34,748 bases of DNA from positions 1 through 34,748 of the IMG/VR virus record IMGVR_UViG_3300044825_000641, one strand, 5' to 3'. Under the pieces are notes generated by a model. That model made no database searches and had not been told where the DNA came from. It saw only the letters and a program-made list of their open reading frames with translations. Every line of letters begins with the position of its first letter. Position 1 is the first letter of the stretch. Shown piece by piece: positions 1 through 5,299 of this stretch. Position numbers and translations under genes: made by a program. Origin of the DNA: a virus.

Positions 1-451
1 ATTCTGGGGTTATCGTTGCCGCCATCGCAGAGCAACTCCTTGGTGTCGGCCATAGGTGCGGGTTGTTCACTTGATCCACTAATCTGATTTGGATTGGCTG
101 TCCATTCTCCCGATGCGTTTTGCCCTGTTTCAGCAGGCCAGAAGTCCCTCCGGCTCCCGTGTCTGGAGTTCGCCACAATCCAGATTCTTTCTCGTTTGTG
201 GTTTGCTCCAACGCTTGACGCTCCCAGCACTCCCCACCGCGCATCAAACCCCATCGCGGCCAAGTCTCCGAGAACTCGGTCAAGTCCTCGAGAAACGAGC
301 ATTGGTGAGTTTTCCACGAACACGAATCTTGGTCGTACTTCGTGAATGATCCTTGCCATTTCTCGCCACATTCCTGATCGCTCTCCATCAAGCCCATCTC
401 CTTTTCCTGCAATTGAGATGTCTTGGCATGGAAAGCCGCCAGATATGACAT
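1..451 (-). CDS. Overlapping +1-frame protein of the FHAKTS / WPRWG / LWPTP type, partial
   Basis: A second open frame, one base out of register with the methyltransferase, runs from an ATG at 451 to the window edge (150 codons, no stop). The ATG is preceded by GAGG with an 8-base gap, a usable ribosome-binding site inside the methyltransferase gene. The product reads MSYLAAFHAKTSQLQEKE near its start, then CGEKWQGSFTKYDQDS, WKTHQCSFLED, FSETWPRWGLMRGGECWE, SGLWRTPDTG and LWPTPRS. I recall these as signatures of a recurrent phage protein family often filed near methyltransferases. FHAKTS is the +1 reading of the methyltransferase motif GFPCQDIS, and TWPRWGLMRGG is the +1 reading of DLAAMGFDARWG. 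I infer an overprinted gene; its function is unknown. A methyltransferase assembled through a natural or sequencing frameshift is the main alternative. Confidence 0.6.
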   Translation of the reverse strand, partial: MSYLAAFHAKTSQLQEKEMGLMESDQECGEKWQGSFTKYDQDSCSWKTHQCSFLEDLTEFSETWPRWGLMRGGECWERQALEQTTNEKESGLWRTPDTGAGGTSGLLKQGKTHRENGQPIQIRLVDQVNNPHLWPTPRSCSAMAATITPE

Positions 452-656
452 CAACAATTCCTCGCCACGGTTTGCCGTCAAAGGTTTGAACGTCATCCCA
501 AATCGGGAAACTCGGGAGAAGTCCGTCATTTTGTCTGGCGGCAAGTACGCTAGCTGCGTAGGGCTCCCATTCGACTGCACAGACGGTTCGCCATCCGAGC
601 AAATGTCCCCCAAGTATTCCTCCACCAGCGCCCGCGAAAAGAGCCAGCTCATTCAT
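1..656 (-). CDS. DNA cytosine-5 methyltransferase, C-terminus beyond the window
   Basis: Transfers a methyl group from SAM to C5 of cytosine in DNA. The gene starts at 656 and stays open to position 1, so 218 codons of the N-terminal catalytic part are visible. Motif I is LFAGAGGG (residues 6-13). Motif IV, GGFPCQDIS, carries the catalytic Cys77. Motif VI is ENS (115-117) and motif VIII is HKRERIWIVA (153-162). The target-recognition region and motifs IX-X lie off the window. The start codon overlaps the stop of the preceding gene as ATGA, which suggests translational coupling. In a phage such an orphan enzyme usually protects against host restriction. The same DNA also carries a second open frame (separate entry). 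The family call is secure; target specificity cannot be read. Confidence 0.95.
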   Translation of the reverse strand, partial: MNELALFAGAGGGILGGHLLGWRTVCAVEWEPYAASVLAARQNDGLLPSFPIWDDVQTFDGKPWRGIVDVISGGFPCQDISIAGKGDGLDGERSGMWREMARIIHEVRPRFVFVENSPMLVSRGLDRVLGDLAAMGFDARWGVLGASSVGANHKRERIWIVANSRHGSRRDFWPAETGQNASGEWTANPNQISGSSEQPAPMADTKELLCDGGNDNPR

Positions 657-1042
657 GCGACCTTGAGCTTTTCTTTCGCGGCCTTGACCACCGCAGCTCT
701 GAACTCTTGCGGGCCAGAGAAAGCCCACTCAAATATCCCCAGCTCCGCACCCTTAGCTTGTATCCCGGGCCAGCTCTCATGCCAAGGCTTCTCGTTCACA
801 ATATCCGGTAGGTCAACTTCTTCCTCGTCCATCCAGCCGCCGTCGTTTAGCCAGGTGCTCGGATAGGGGATGTATTGCCCCTTAGCTTTAGTCCACGATT
901 CCGACCGCTTGGCCCTAGCTATCGCGGCCAAAAGCTCTTCAATCGGGGGTCTGATTTTGGCCAGCTTATCCCATGTCCGCATGGCTTGGAGCTTACTTTT
1001 CTTCTTTGGATAAGCCTGCCAGAAGGTCTCAAAGTCAGTCAT
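653..1042 (-). CDS. Replication-organiser-like protein (FWxxYPKK motif)
   Basis: The 129-residue product opens with MTDFETFWQAYPKKKSKLQA, followed by TWDKL and later YIPYPSTWLNDGGW. This FWxxYPKK...W..L...YPxTWL pattern is the C-terminal signature of many phage replication proteins and replisome organisers that help load the host helicase. Here it stands alone without the usual N-terminal winged-helix domain, so it may be a stand-alone accessory or the remains of a larger protein. The start at 1042 was chosen because GGGAGAGG lies just upstream; an upstream in-frame start would extend deep into the preceding gene. It overlaps that gene by 8 bases and shares an ATGA overlap with the methyltransferase. 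Confidence 0.6.
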   Translation of the reverse strand: MTDFETFWQAYPKKKSKLQAMRTWDKLAKIRPPIEELLAAIARAKRSESWTKAKGQYIPYPSTWLNDGGWMDEEEVDLPDIVNEKPWHESWPGIQAKGAELGIFEWAFSGPQEFRAAVVKAAKEKLKVA

Positions 1043-1307
1043 CTTCCCTCTCCCGTATTTGCTTGGCCAGTTCCTTCTGGTCGGCATAGTCGGCAAGCTT
1101 GGCGCACTCCCCGCGCTCATAGGTTGCAGCCTTTTTTATGGCCTTGACCATGACCTCTGAGGCGCTCTGCTTTACCTGTTGGACGACTATCTCAATCATC
1201 TTCTGCAGCTGGGCGTCTGAGGCCGTCCAGAGCGGTTTAATCAGGTCTGATTCAGTCCTGACCATCCCGACCCCGTTGGCCAGGTTATGTAAGTCATCTT
1301 TTGTCAT
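1035..1307 (-). CDS. Hypothetical helical protein
   Basis: A 90-residue charged, mostly helical protein with no domain I recognise. The middle part (about residues 30-60) alternates hydrophobic and polar residues as in an amphipathic helix, and the end is very acidic and basic (KQIREREDD). It is translationally linked on both sides: its ATG overlaps the stop of the upstream membrane protein as ATGA, and its end overlaps the replication-like gene by 8 bases. Operon position suggests a minor role in DNA metabolism, but no residue pattern supports a specific activity. Confidence 0.65.
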   Translation of the reverse strand: MTKDDLHNLANGVGMVRTESDLIKPLWTASDAQLQKMIEIVVQQVKQSASEVMVKAIKKAATYERGECAKLADYADQKELAKQIREREDD

Positions 1308-1507
1308 TGTCTCCTCAGACAGTTATAGCTTTGAATCCCGATGCGGAATACCCCGGAGAAGCGGCAGTCGTCGATGATTTGCCCCTCGGTGTAAAGCACC
1401 CCGGCAGAAAAGCCTAGAACCAGCGCCAGAACGATTCCAAGGCTCGCAGCCCAAAGCTTTTTAACCAAGAGACCGGCTTTTTTTACTTGCTCTAGTTCTT
1501 CCTTCAT
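1304..1507 (-). CDS. Small single-pass membrane protein
   Basis: A 67-residue protein with a lysine-rich amphipathic N-terminus (MKEELEQVKKAGLLVKKL), one membrane segment at about residues 19-42 (rich in Ala, Leu, Val, Gly) and a short tail with two cysteines (DDC, YNC) that would lie outside the cytoplasm. It is the first gene of the leftward operon that leads to the methyltransferase. AAGGAAGAA is part of its own start rather than a clear ribosome-binding site; the leader holds only GGAG-like bases. I do not recognise a family. Confidence 0.6.
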   Translation of the reverse strand: MKEELEQVKKAGLLVKKLWAASLGIVLALVLGFSAGVLYTEGQIIDDCRFSGVFRIGIQSYNCLRRQ

Positions 1508-1529
1508 GCGGAGACATTAACCTAGCTGG

Positions 1530-1551
1530 AAACTGTTTGCAACTTTGGTCA
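1530..1551 (-). promoter_or_regulatory. Operator-like AAACAGTTT site upstream of the left minus-strand operon
   Basis: On the minus strand this reads CTATGACCAAAGTTGCAAACAGTTT, ending 23 bases before the first start codon of the leftward operon at 1507. The core AAACAGTTT (1538-1530) is the motif found in three other promoters here. The CTATGA..AAAG.TTGCAAA part also recurs upstream of the small terminase gene at 30042-30058. A TTGCAA -35 and a GTTAAT -10 (15-base spacing) are possible but poor. Binding is inferred from repetition only. Confidence 0.4.
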
Positions 1552-1806
1552 TAGGTTCCCCAAGGGTGATAGCTCCTGATCACTTCCGCGCCAGCAGGGA
1601 GAAAGAATACATACCCCTACCTACGCAACCCTAAGGCAACGATTCATCCTTGTCAGGCTTGTCTCACCCATGTACCCGACAAGTTCCGCAGTCCCTCGTT
1701 GACAGGCTGCTCCGGTGAGCTGGTGGTGAACCGCTACCGTATGTTTCCTTCCGCGCCACCCAGTTAGGTGCTTGGTTTCGCCCGGAGTGCGGTCAGCGGC
1801 GGCCAT
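1552..1806. other. Gene-free stretch with direct repeats and short inverted repeats
   Basis: No convincing coding frame lies here; the 106-codon minus frame at 1621-1941 runs through a terminator and a folded RNA candidate and has no family features. The bases CTTCCGCGCCA occur twice, at 1583-1593 and 1748-1758. Short complementary pairs exist: CTCCGG 1709-1714 with CCGGAG 1782-1787, CTTGTC near 1658 with GACAAG near 1678, and CTCCTG near 1573 with CAGGGAG near 1595 (one bulge). GC content is high and even. It lies downstream, on the minus strand, of the pseudoknotted RNA candidate and could be a second RNA domain reached by terminator read-through. Confidence 0.35.
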
Positions 1807-1828
1807 AAAAAAACCCCAAATCCTTGGG
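1807..1828 (-). terminator. Rho-independent terminator of the candidate RNA
   Basis: On the minus strand a CCCAA / TTGGG stem (1828-1824 with 1819-1815) with a four-base loop is followed by G and then seven T (1813-1807). The stem is short but the U-tract is ideal. It gives the candidate RNA a defined 3' end and argues against the coding frame that crosses it. Confidence 0.6.
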
Positions 1829-1958
1829 TGGTGCGGCCTTGGCGGGCATCCTTGGAATAAGTCCTCATCACAGAAATGACCAATTCCAAGTCTTTTTCGC
1901 ACCACCGAAAAATTCGGGGTATGACTGTGATGAGATTCCAACAGGTGCCACCCTGCTG
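1807..1958 (-). ncRNA. Candidate pseudoknotted small RNA with intrinsic terminator
   Basis: Five complementary pairings fit one compact fold. Read 5' to 3' on the minus strand: hairpin 1958-1939 (7 pairs, one of them G-U only on the minus strand), a 10-base arm at 1934-1925, hairpin 1917-1905, a 9-base arm 1906-1898, an 8-base arm 1890-1883, then the partners 1873-1864 (pairs with 1934-1925), 1858-1851 (pairs with 1890-1883) and 1835-1827 (pairs with 1906-1898), then a terminator. The first pairing crosses the other two, which makes a pseudoknot. All three long arms are perfect. I cannot assign an RNA family. Phage-borne ornate RNAs such as GOLLD are one possibility to test. Confidence 0.55.
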
Positions 1959-2042
1959 ACGCCTCGATTGTAAACCTTCTTAGCCCGAAAGTCGAATTCC
2001 TGAGTAATTTATAGGGTTACTAAAAAAAGTTGGGTTTGCCTG

Positions 2043-2070
2043 TTGACATGGCTAGTAAACAGTTTATTAT
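2043..2070 (+). promoter_or_regulatory. Early promoter with AAACAGTTT operator in the spacer
   Basis: A perfect TTGACA -35 (2043-2048) and a TATTAT -10 (2065-2070) are separated by 16 bases. The motif AAACAGTTT (2057-2065) fills the spacer and shares its last T with the -10 box, the same arrangement as the promoters at 26219 and 33630. A six-base inverted repeat, GTTGAC (2042-2047) and GTCAAC (2081-2086), brackets the promoter. Transcription would start near 2077 and read the whole plus-strand operon. An operator between -35 and -10 would repress by occlusion. Confidence 0.75.
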
Positions 2071-2117
2071 TCATATCACGGTCAACGCTCAGACCGGATT
2101 TCTAAAGGAGCTTCACC

Positions 2118-2258
2118 ATGTTTCAAGTTACTTTCTACGCTTTTTCCAAAGTTCTTAATAAAGGTTTTGTGAATGTTGAAATTCACAAATCTCTTGATGA
2201 TGCAAGACTTCGCGCTCTCGCTCTAAATTGGACAATCCAATCTGTTGAGCAAATTTAA
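2118..2258 (+). CDS. Small early protein, 46 residues
   Basis: First gene of the plus-strand early operon. The ATG at 2118 follows AAAGGAG by 7 bases, an excellent ribosome-binding site, about 40 bases after the inferred transcription start. The product begins MFQVTFYAFSKVLNKGFVNV and ends SVEQI; alternating hydrophobic residues suggest a small beta-alpha fold with a helix around residues 26-36. A GC-rich tetraloop hairpin follows directly. First-gene position behind a strong promoter makes a host-takeover or regulatory peptide plausible, but no family is recognised. Confidence 0.65.
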   Translation: MFQVTFYAFSKVLNKGFVNVEIHKSLDDARLRALALNWTIQSVEQI

Positions 2259-2263
2259 TCACC

Positions 2264-2277
2264 GGGGCTTCGGCCCC
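2264..2277 (+). terminator. UUCG tetraloop hairpin after the first early gene
   Basis: GGGGC-TTCG-GCCCC forms a very stable five-pair stem with the classic UUCG loop, followed by TTCTTC rather than a full T-run. It can act as a weak terminator or as an mRNA-stabilising 3' end, so the first gene would be made in excess over the rest of the operon. Confidence 0.5.
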
Positions 2278-2294
2278 TTCTTCGGAGAGAATAG

Positions 2295-2486
2295 ATGCCA
2301 ACATACAGCCTACATCGAGATGAGCCTCTGCTCCATGTCGATACCCTTCCCAACAAAAGTCTGCGCTGCGTATGCGGCTGCACTTGCTACACCACCACTT
2401 CTGAGGGTGTAGAGCACTTCCTAAACGACCATCTTGACTGCGGAGACCAACATGGATCAAGCACTCCATCACCAGCAGCAGCTTGA
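2295..2486 (+). CDS. Small Cys/His protein, possible zinc finger
   Basis: A 63-residue protein starting at an ATG preceded by GGAGAG. The central part reads LRCVCGCTCYTTTSEGVEHF, then LNDHLDCGDQH. Clustered cysteines (C25, C27, C29 area) followed by His residues about 15 positions later could bind zinc, as in small phage DNA-binding or host-inhibitor proteins. The last 10 residues are Ser/Pro/Ala and look unstructured. It overlaps the next gene by 35 bases in another frame. No named family is recognised. Confidence 0.6.
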   Translation: MPTYSLHRDEPLLHVDTLPNKSLRCVCGCTCYTTTSEGVEHFLNDHLDCGDQHGSSTPSPAAA

Positions 2487-2697
2487 GCAACAAGAATATG
2501 AGGAACGTGACGCGCCACTACCTATTGCTGACTATCGCAGTAAGTATCAGTCGCTCGCGGCCAAAGCTCTTGGTGTTGCCCAGGCACTAAAAGATTTGCG
2601 TGATGCAAATTACCACGGCCCAGCCGTACTTGTTGAAGAACGTCTTATCGAATTAGCAACTGAGTTTCAAAACCTAAAAAGGAGAGGACATGACTAA
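2452..2697 (+). CDS. Hypothetical helical early protein
   Basis: An 81-residue protein, Gln/Glu-rich at the start (MDQALHHQQQLEQQEYEE) and helical later. The ATG at 2452 was preferred over one at 2434 because GGAG lies 6 bases before it. The C-terminal half alternates Leu and charged residues as in a helical hairpin or coiled coil. It overlaps the following HTH gene by 8 bases (ATGACTAA), implying coupled translation with that regulator. Function unknown. Confidence 0.6.
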   Translation: MDQALHHQQQLEQQEYEERDAPLPIADYRSKYQSLAAKALGVAQALKDLRDANYHGPAVLVEERLIELATEFQNLKRRGHD

Positions 2698-2902
2698 GTC
2701 TGGAAAAGTAGCTCAACATCTGCGTACCTTTAAGCACATCACTAGCTGGGAGGCAATTCAGAAGTACCGCGCCACTCGCCTAGCGGACATTATCTTTAGG
2801 TTGAAGTGTAAAGGCTGGCTGATTAGCACCGTGATGATGGAAACAAAAGACGGTACTCGATTTGCTCGGTACGTTCTATTAAAGGCTCCTAAAAATGGAT
2901 AA
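2690..2902 (+). CDS. Helix-turn-helix DNA-binding protein (HTH_39-like)
   Basis: A 70-residue protein. Residues about 8-50 read HLRTFKHITSWEAIQKYRAT then RLADIIFRLKCKGW, matching the HTH_39 pattern: a leading loop, ITSWEAI, an R-L-x-x-x-I-x-x-L recognition helix, and a KKGW turn before a beta wing. These small phage proteins are presumed DNA-binding regulators. GGAGAGG precedes the start. It is a candidate for a protein acting on the AAACNGTTT sites found elsewhere here, though nothing in the sequence proves that. The family call rests on pattern recall. Confidence 0.7.
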   Translation: MTKSGKVAQHLRTFKHITSWEAIQKYRATRLADIIFRLKCKGWLISTVMMETKDGTRFARYVLLKAPKNG

Positions 2903-2990
2903 AGAAGATTTGATGGAGCGCATCGGTTATGTAGTGATTACCGCTATACTGGTGTTGTTTTATGTAGTGATGATGATGTTTTCTTACTAA
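2895..2990 (+). CDS. 31-residue single-pass membrane peptide
   Basis: The peptide MDKEDLMERIG is followed by a run of about 18 hydrophobic residues to the C-terminus, ending VVMMMFSY. The charged N-terminus would stay in the cytoplasm. AAGG about 10 bases before the ATG may serve as ribosome-binding site, and the start overlaps the HTH gene by 8 bases. Size and topology fit a small early membrane effector; no family is known to me. Confidence 0.5.
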   Translation: MDKEDLMERIGYVVITAILVLFYVVMMMFSY

Positions 2991-3003
2991 CTGGAGAATA
3001 GCT

Positions 3004-3531
3004 ATGACGACAGGAATTGTGAACATTCGTGGTAAAGAGTATCAAACCGTAGCCCTGCGGGTGCAGAAGTTCCGCGAGCAACATCCAAGCTGGTCACTCA
3101 CTTCAGAAGTGTTGTTTCGTGACGCTGACTGCGTAGTAATGAAATCAATAATCGCTGACGAAACCGGGCGAGTTCTAGCTACCGGCCACGCAGAGGAATA
3201 TCGCAACGCCAGCCAGATTAACGGCACTTCTGCCCTTGAAAACGCAGAAACGTCAGCTCATGGACGTAGCCTCGCAGCTCTAGGGCTCGGTGGGACTGAG
3301 TTTGCATCGGCCAACGAAGTCCAAAACGCCATCCAGCAGCAGAAACCTAAAGCTAAAGTTGAAGAGCGTAAAAGCCGATCAAAAGAAGAGCTGCTCAAGG
3401 TTATGAATACTGCCGTTACGCCCCAGACCCTAGCTGTCTTTTGGAGCGCCTTAAAAGAAGATGAGCGCGAGCTGATCCGCAATGAAGTTGCCACCTACGG
3501 CACCAAACTAAAGGAGACTCAAAATGCGTGA
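3004..3531 (+). CDS. Putative single-strand annealing recombinase
   Basis: A 175-residue protein immediately before the exonuclease and SSB genes. Residues 79-97 read ENAETSAHGRSLAALGLGG, close to the GxA-aETSAiGRALA signature of phage Rad52/Erf-type annealing proteins. The preceding strands (WSLTSEVLFRD, SIIADETGRVLATGHAEEY) fit the beta-sheet that precedes it in such folds. From about residue 110 the chain is Gln/Lys-rich and helical, as in the flexible tail of these proteins. It would coat 3' single strands made by the exonuclease and pair homologous sequences. GGAG lies 8 bases before the ATG. The gene overlaps the exonuclease start by 8 bases. Context supports the call more than sequence does. 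Confidence 0.6.
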   Translation: MTTGIVNIRGKEYQTVALRVQKFREQHPSWSLTSEVLFRDADCVVMKSIIADETGRVLATGHAEEYRNASQINGTSALENAETSAHGRSLAALGLGGTEFASANEVQNAIQQQKPKAKVEERKSRSKEELLKVMNTAVTPQTLAVFWSALKEDERELIRNEVATYGTKLKETQNA

Positions 3532-4165
3532 ACCCAATCCATACCAGCAAGACGGTAACTGGTGGAACGACCGCCTGGGCAAGCTCACCGGCTCGCGGAT
3601 GTCGGCGGCCATGAGCTTTCTGAAGTCCGGTAAAGAATCTTCTGAGCGCAAGAACCTACGGATTGAAATAGTCCAAGAGCGCATATCCCAGACGTTTGCG
3701 GACAAATACATCACCCAAGATATGCAATGGGGTATCGAACAAGAGGCGATGGCTAAAGAAGCTTTTGAGAAGCTTACGGGTCTGACCGTGACAGACGTTG
3801 GTTTTATCGACCACCCGACCATCAATTTTTGCGGTTGTAGCCCTGACGGGTTTACGTCTGACAATTGCCTCATTGAAGTGAAATGCCCCAAAACTCGGAC
3901 GCACATGGGCTACATCATTGACCAAGTAGTCCCCGACGAATACAAACCCCAGATGATCCTCCAGTCTGCCGTTACTGGCAGGGACGTCTGGTTTGTGTCC
4001 TACGATCCCCGTATTGGCCCGGGTAAGGAGCTATTCATCCGCAAATTTAAGCCGACCCACGAAGAGATTAAGGCCGTCGAAACGGCTGCGGAAGAGTTCC
4101 TAAAAGAGTGTGATGACCTATTTGAGTTTTTTACTACCAAAGCAGTTTATTTTCAAGGAGAGTGA
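3524..4165 (+). CDS. YqaJ/lambda-exonuclease family 5'-3' exonuclease
   Basis: A 213-residue PD-(D/E)XK nuclease. The order of motifs is R-x-GK-x-TGSR (17-25), MQWGIEQEAMAKEAFEK (67-83), CSPDG with catalytic Asp108, IEVKCP with Glu118 and Lys120, and YKPQMILQSAVTGRDVWF (140-157), all as in lambda Exo and YqaJ recombinases. It resects double-stranded ends to 3' overhangs for the annealing protein encoded just upstream. Length matches the family (lambda Exo 226). GGAG precedes the ATG by about 8 bases. It ends four bases before the preferred SSB start. Confidence 0.92.
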   Translation: MREPNPYQQDGNWWNDRLGKLTGSRMSAAMSFLKSGKESSERKNLRIEIVQERISQTFADKYITQDMQWGIEQEAMAKEAFEKLTGLTVTDVGFIDHPTINFCGCSPDGFTSDNCLIEVKCPKTRTHMGYIIDQVVPDEYKPQMILQSAVTGRDVWFVSYDPRIGPGKELFIRKFKPTHEEIKAVETAAEEFLKECDDLFEFFTTKAVYFQGE

Positions 4166-4167
4166 CG

Positions 4168-4551
4168 ATGATACTTGTAGGATTGGCCCGGCTGGGCAAT
4201 GACCCTGAAGTTCGATACACACCAGACAATAAGCCGGTGATGGATTTATCCCTAGCTTTTGACTACGGCAAGAAAGGGCCAGACGGAAAAAAACAAACCC
4301 AATGGGTGTCCGCGACCATGTGGGGAGACCGGGTTGTCAAACTAAGTCAGCACCTAACCAAAGGCCAGCAGTTGTTCGTAACCCTTGGAGAACCTCATAT
4401 CGAGGAATACAAACGCAAAAAAGACGGAACCGAGGGCGTATCCCTAAGAGCTAGGCTGAATGAGTTGGAGTTTGCCGGTGCGCCTAAAACTAAGGTTGAT
4501 CAACCCGAACATTACGATGCCACGGGACTTATAGACGATATGCCGTTTTAA
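4168..4551 (+). CDS. ssb: Single-stranded DNA-binding protein
   Basis: A 127-residue OB-fold protein. The N-terminus (LVGLARLGNDPEVRYTPDNK) is the usual SSB opening, followed by TQWVSATMWGDRVVKLSQ and LTKGQQLFVTLGE. The last residues, IDDMPF, are the acidic tip that recruits partner proteins. The ATG at 4168 is preferred because AAGGAG ends 7 bases before it; a GTG at 4162 would leave only one base. It protects replication intermediates and works with the exonuclease and annealing protein. The intervening low-complexity tail is short compared with E. coli SSB. Confidence 0.95.
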   Translation: MILVGLARLGNDPEVRYTPDNKPVMDLSLAFDYGKKGPDGKKQTQWVSATMWGDRVVKLSQHLTKGQQLFVTLGEPHIEEYKRKKDGTEGVSLRARLNELEFAGAPKTKVDQPEHYDATGLIDDMPF

Positions 4552-4564
4552 CTTTGGGGGCTAT

Positions 4565-4744
4565 ATGGATGACGATATTTCAACAATCATTGTCCGGGTC
4601 GATAGCTTGATGCTAGAACTAAAGCGTGAGACTCGATCCATGACAGGCGCGGACAAAAATAAGATTACCGACATCATCTTAGATATGCGCTGGCAGCTTG
4701 CTAGGGCTTTAACTGCGATTGGTAGAAATGGCATCAAAGACTAG
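4565..4744 (+). CDS. Small helical protein, 59 residues
   Basis: Starts 14 bases after the SSB stop, behind a GGGGG-rich leader. The product begins MDDDISTIIVRVDSLMLELK and contains DIILDMRWQLARALTAIGR; the heptad spacing of Ile/Leu suggests an amphipathic helix that could dimerise. It overlaps the next gene by 17 bases in another frame. No family recognised. Confidence 0.5.
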   Translation: MDDDISTIIVRVDSLMLELKRETRSMTGADKNKITDIILDMRWQLARALTAIGRNGIKD

Positions 4745-4931
4745 AGCCTGGGCCCTGCGAGACAAATACGGGCGCTTTGTTCTGACGCATGATGACCCTA
4801 GACATCCGTTTAGGACTTATGTGTTCCGAACCCGTAGGGACGCCGAAAGCTGGCTACTTGCAAATGTTTACTGGCGCAATAAGGCCAAACCTGTTGCAGT
4901 CACCATAACCGTTAAGGAACTCTATGACTAA
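4728..4931 (+). CDS. Hypothetical protein
   Basis: A 67-residue protein from the ATG at 4728; a TTG at 4719 would add three residues and cannot be excluded because neither has a strong ribosome-binding site. It is rich in Arg and aromatic residues (WALRDKYGRFVLTHDDPRHP, FRTRRDAESWL) and probably forms a small alpha/beta fold resembling uncharacterised phage proteins with a WxLRDxYGRF start. The end overlaps the following membrane protein gene by 8 bases (ATGACTAA). Confidence 0.55.
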   Translation: MASKTRAWALRDKYGRFVLTHDDPRHPFRTYVFRTRRDAESWLLANVYWRNKAKPVAVTITVKELYD

Positions 4932-5106
4932 CTACGTTCCACACCTTGCGGCAGGCGACGTTTGGGTTTTCTTGCTTTCGATGATTGCCCTGATTGTCGT
5001 GTCGTGCCTATATCAAATTAAATCGGAGAGAAAAAATGAGACTAATCGCATTACTATCCGCCGCCCTCGTAGCCGGGTGCGCCACAACGGAACCCACGAC
5101 CTCTAA
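4924..5106 (+). CDS. Small membrane protein overlapping the lipoprotein gene
   Basis: A 60-residue protein with one membrane span at about residues 12-30 (VWVFLLSMIALIVVSCLYQ) and a basic tail. The last 71 bases overlap the lipoprotein gene in another frame. This nested layout recalls Rz/Rz1 spanin pairs, but the tail is far too short and too basic to reach across the periplasm, and the pair lies in the early operon, away from the endolysin. The tail may simply be read-through of the overlap. Function unknown. Confidence 0.5.
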   Translation: MTNYVPHLAAGDVWVFLLSMIALIVVSCLYQIKSERKNETNRITIRRPRSRVRHNGTHDL

Positions 5107-5290
5107 GGCCCCAGCTCAACATCTAATCGTCGATAAAGAGGTTCACGCCATGACCCGGCTAGAGACCGCCAACGCCATCCAAGACTGCCAGGCAGCACGG
5201 ACTAGGGCGGTGGTGATTTACGGGCGTCGGGTTGTTGGCGGGGTAACTCGGGACGTTGTGATTGATGTGACTTGCGCCCCACTTTATTAA
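5036..5290 (+). CDS. Outer-membrane-type lipoprotein
   Basis: An 84-residue precursor. MRLIALLSAALVAGC is a full signal peptide with lipobox LVAGC, so Cys15 would be acylated and the mature chain of 70 residues anchored in the envelope; the residue after Cys is Ala, which permits sorting to the outer membrane. Two further cysteines (QDCQ and the near-terminal VTCAP) could form a disulfide. GGAGAG ends 5 bases before the ATG. With the Rap1a-like gene next door it forms an early envelope cassette that could alter phage adsorption or superinfection. No family recognised. Confidence 0.75.
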   Translation: MRLIALLSAALVAGCATTEPTTSKAPAQHLIVDKEVHAMTRLETANAIQDCQAARTRAVVIYGRRVVGGVTRDVVIDVTCAPLY

Positions 5291-5299
5291 GGGAAAACC

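Noticed and set aside
653-1120. Longer 155-residue start for the replication-like protein
   Set aside because: It would overlap the upstream gene by 86 bases with no family match in the extra residues. The ATG at 1042 has a strong SD.
1552-1806. tRNA or RNase P-like RNA
   Set aside because: No cloverleaf with GGTTCGA-type T-arm, and none of the conserved RNase P core segments were recognised.
1621-1941. 106-codon minus-strand frame in the gene-free region
   Set aside because: It runs through a rho-independent terminator and the pseudoknot arms, has no ribosome-binding site and no family resemblance. The RNA explanation is better.
4924-5290. Nested i-spanin/o-spanin pair
   Set aside because: The lipoprotein overlap looks right, but the membrane partner has almost no periplasmic domain and the pair is early, far from the lysis cassette. 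Kept only as a remark.
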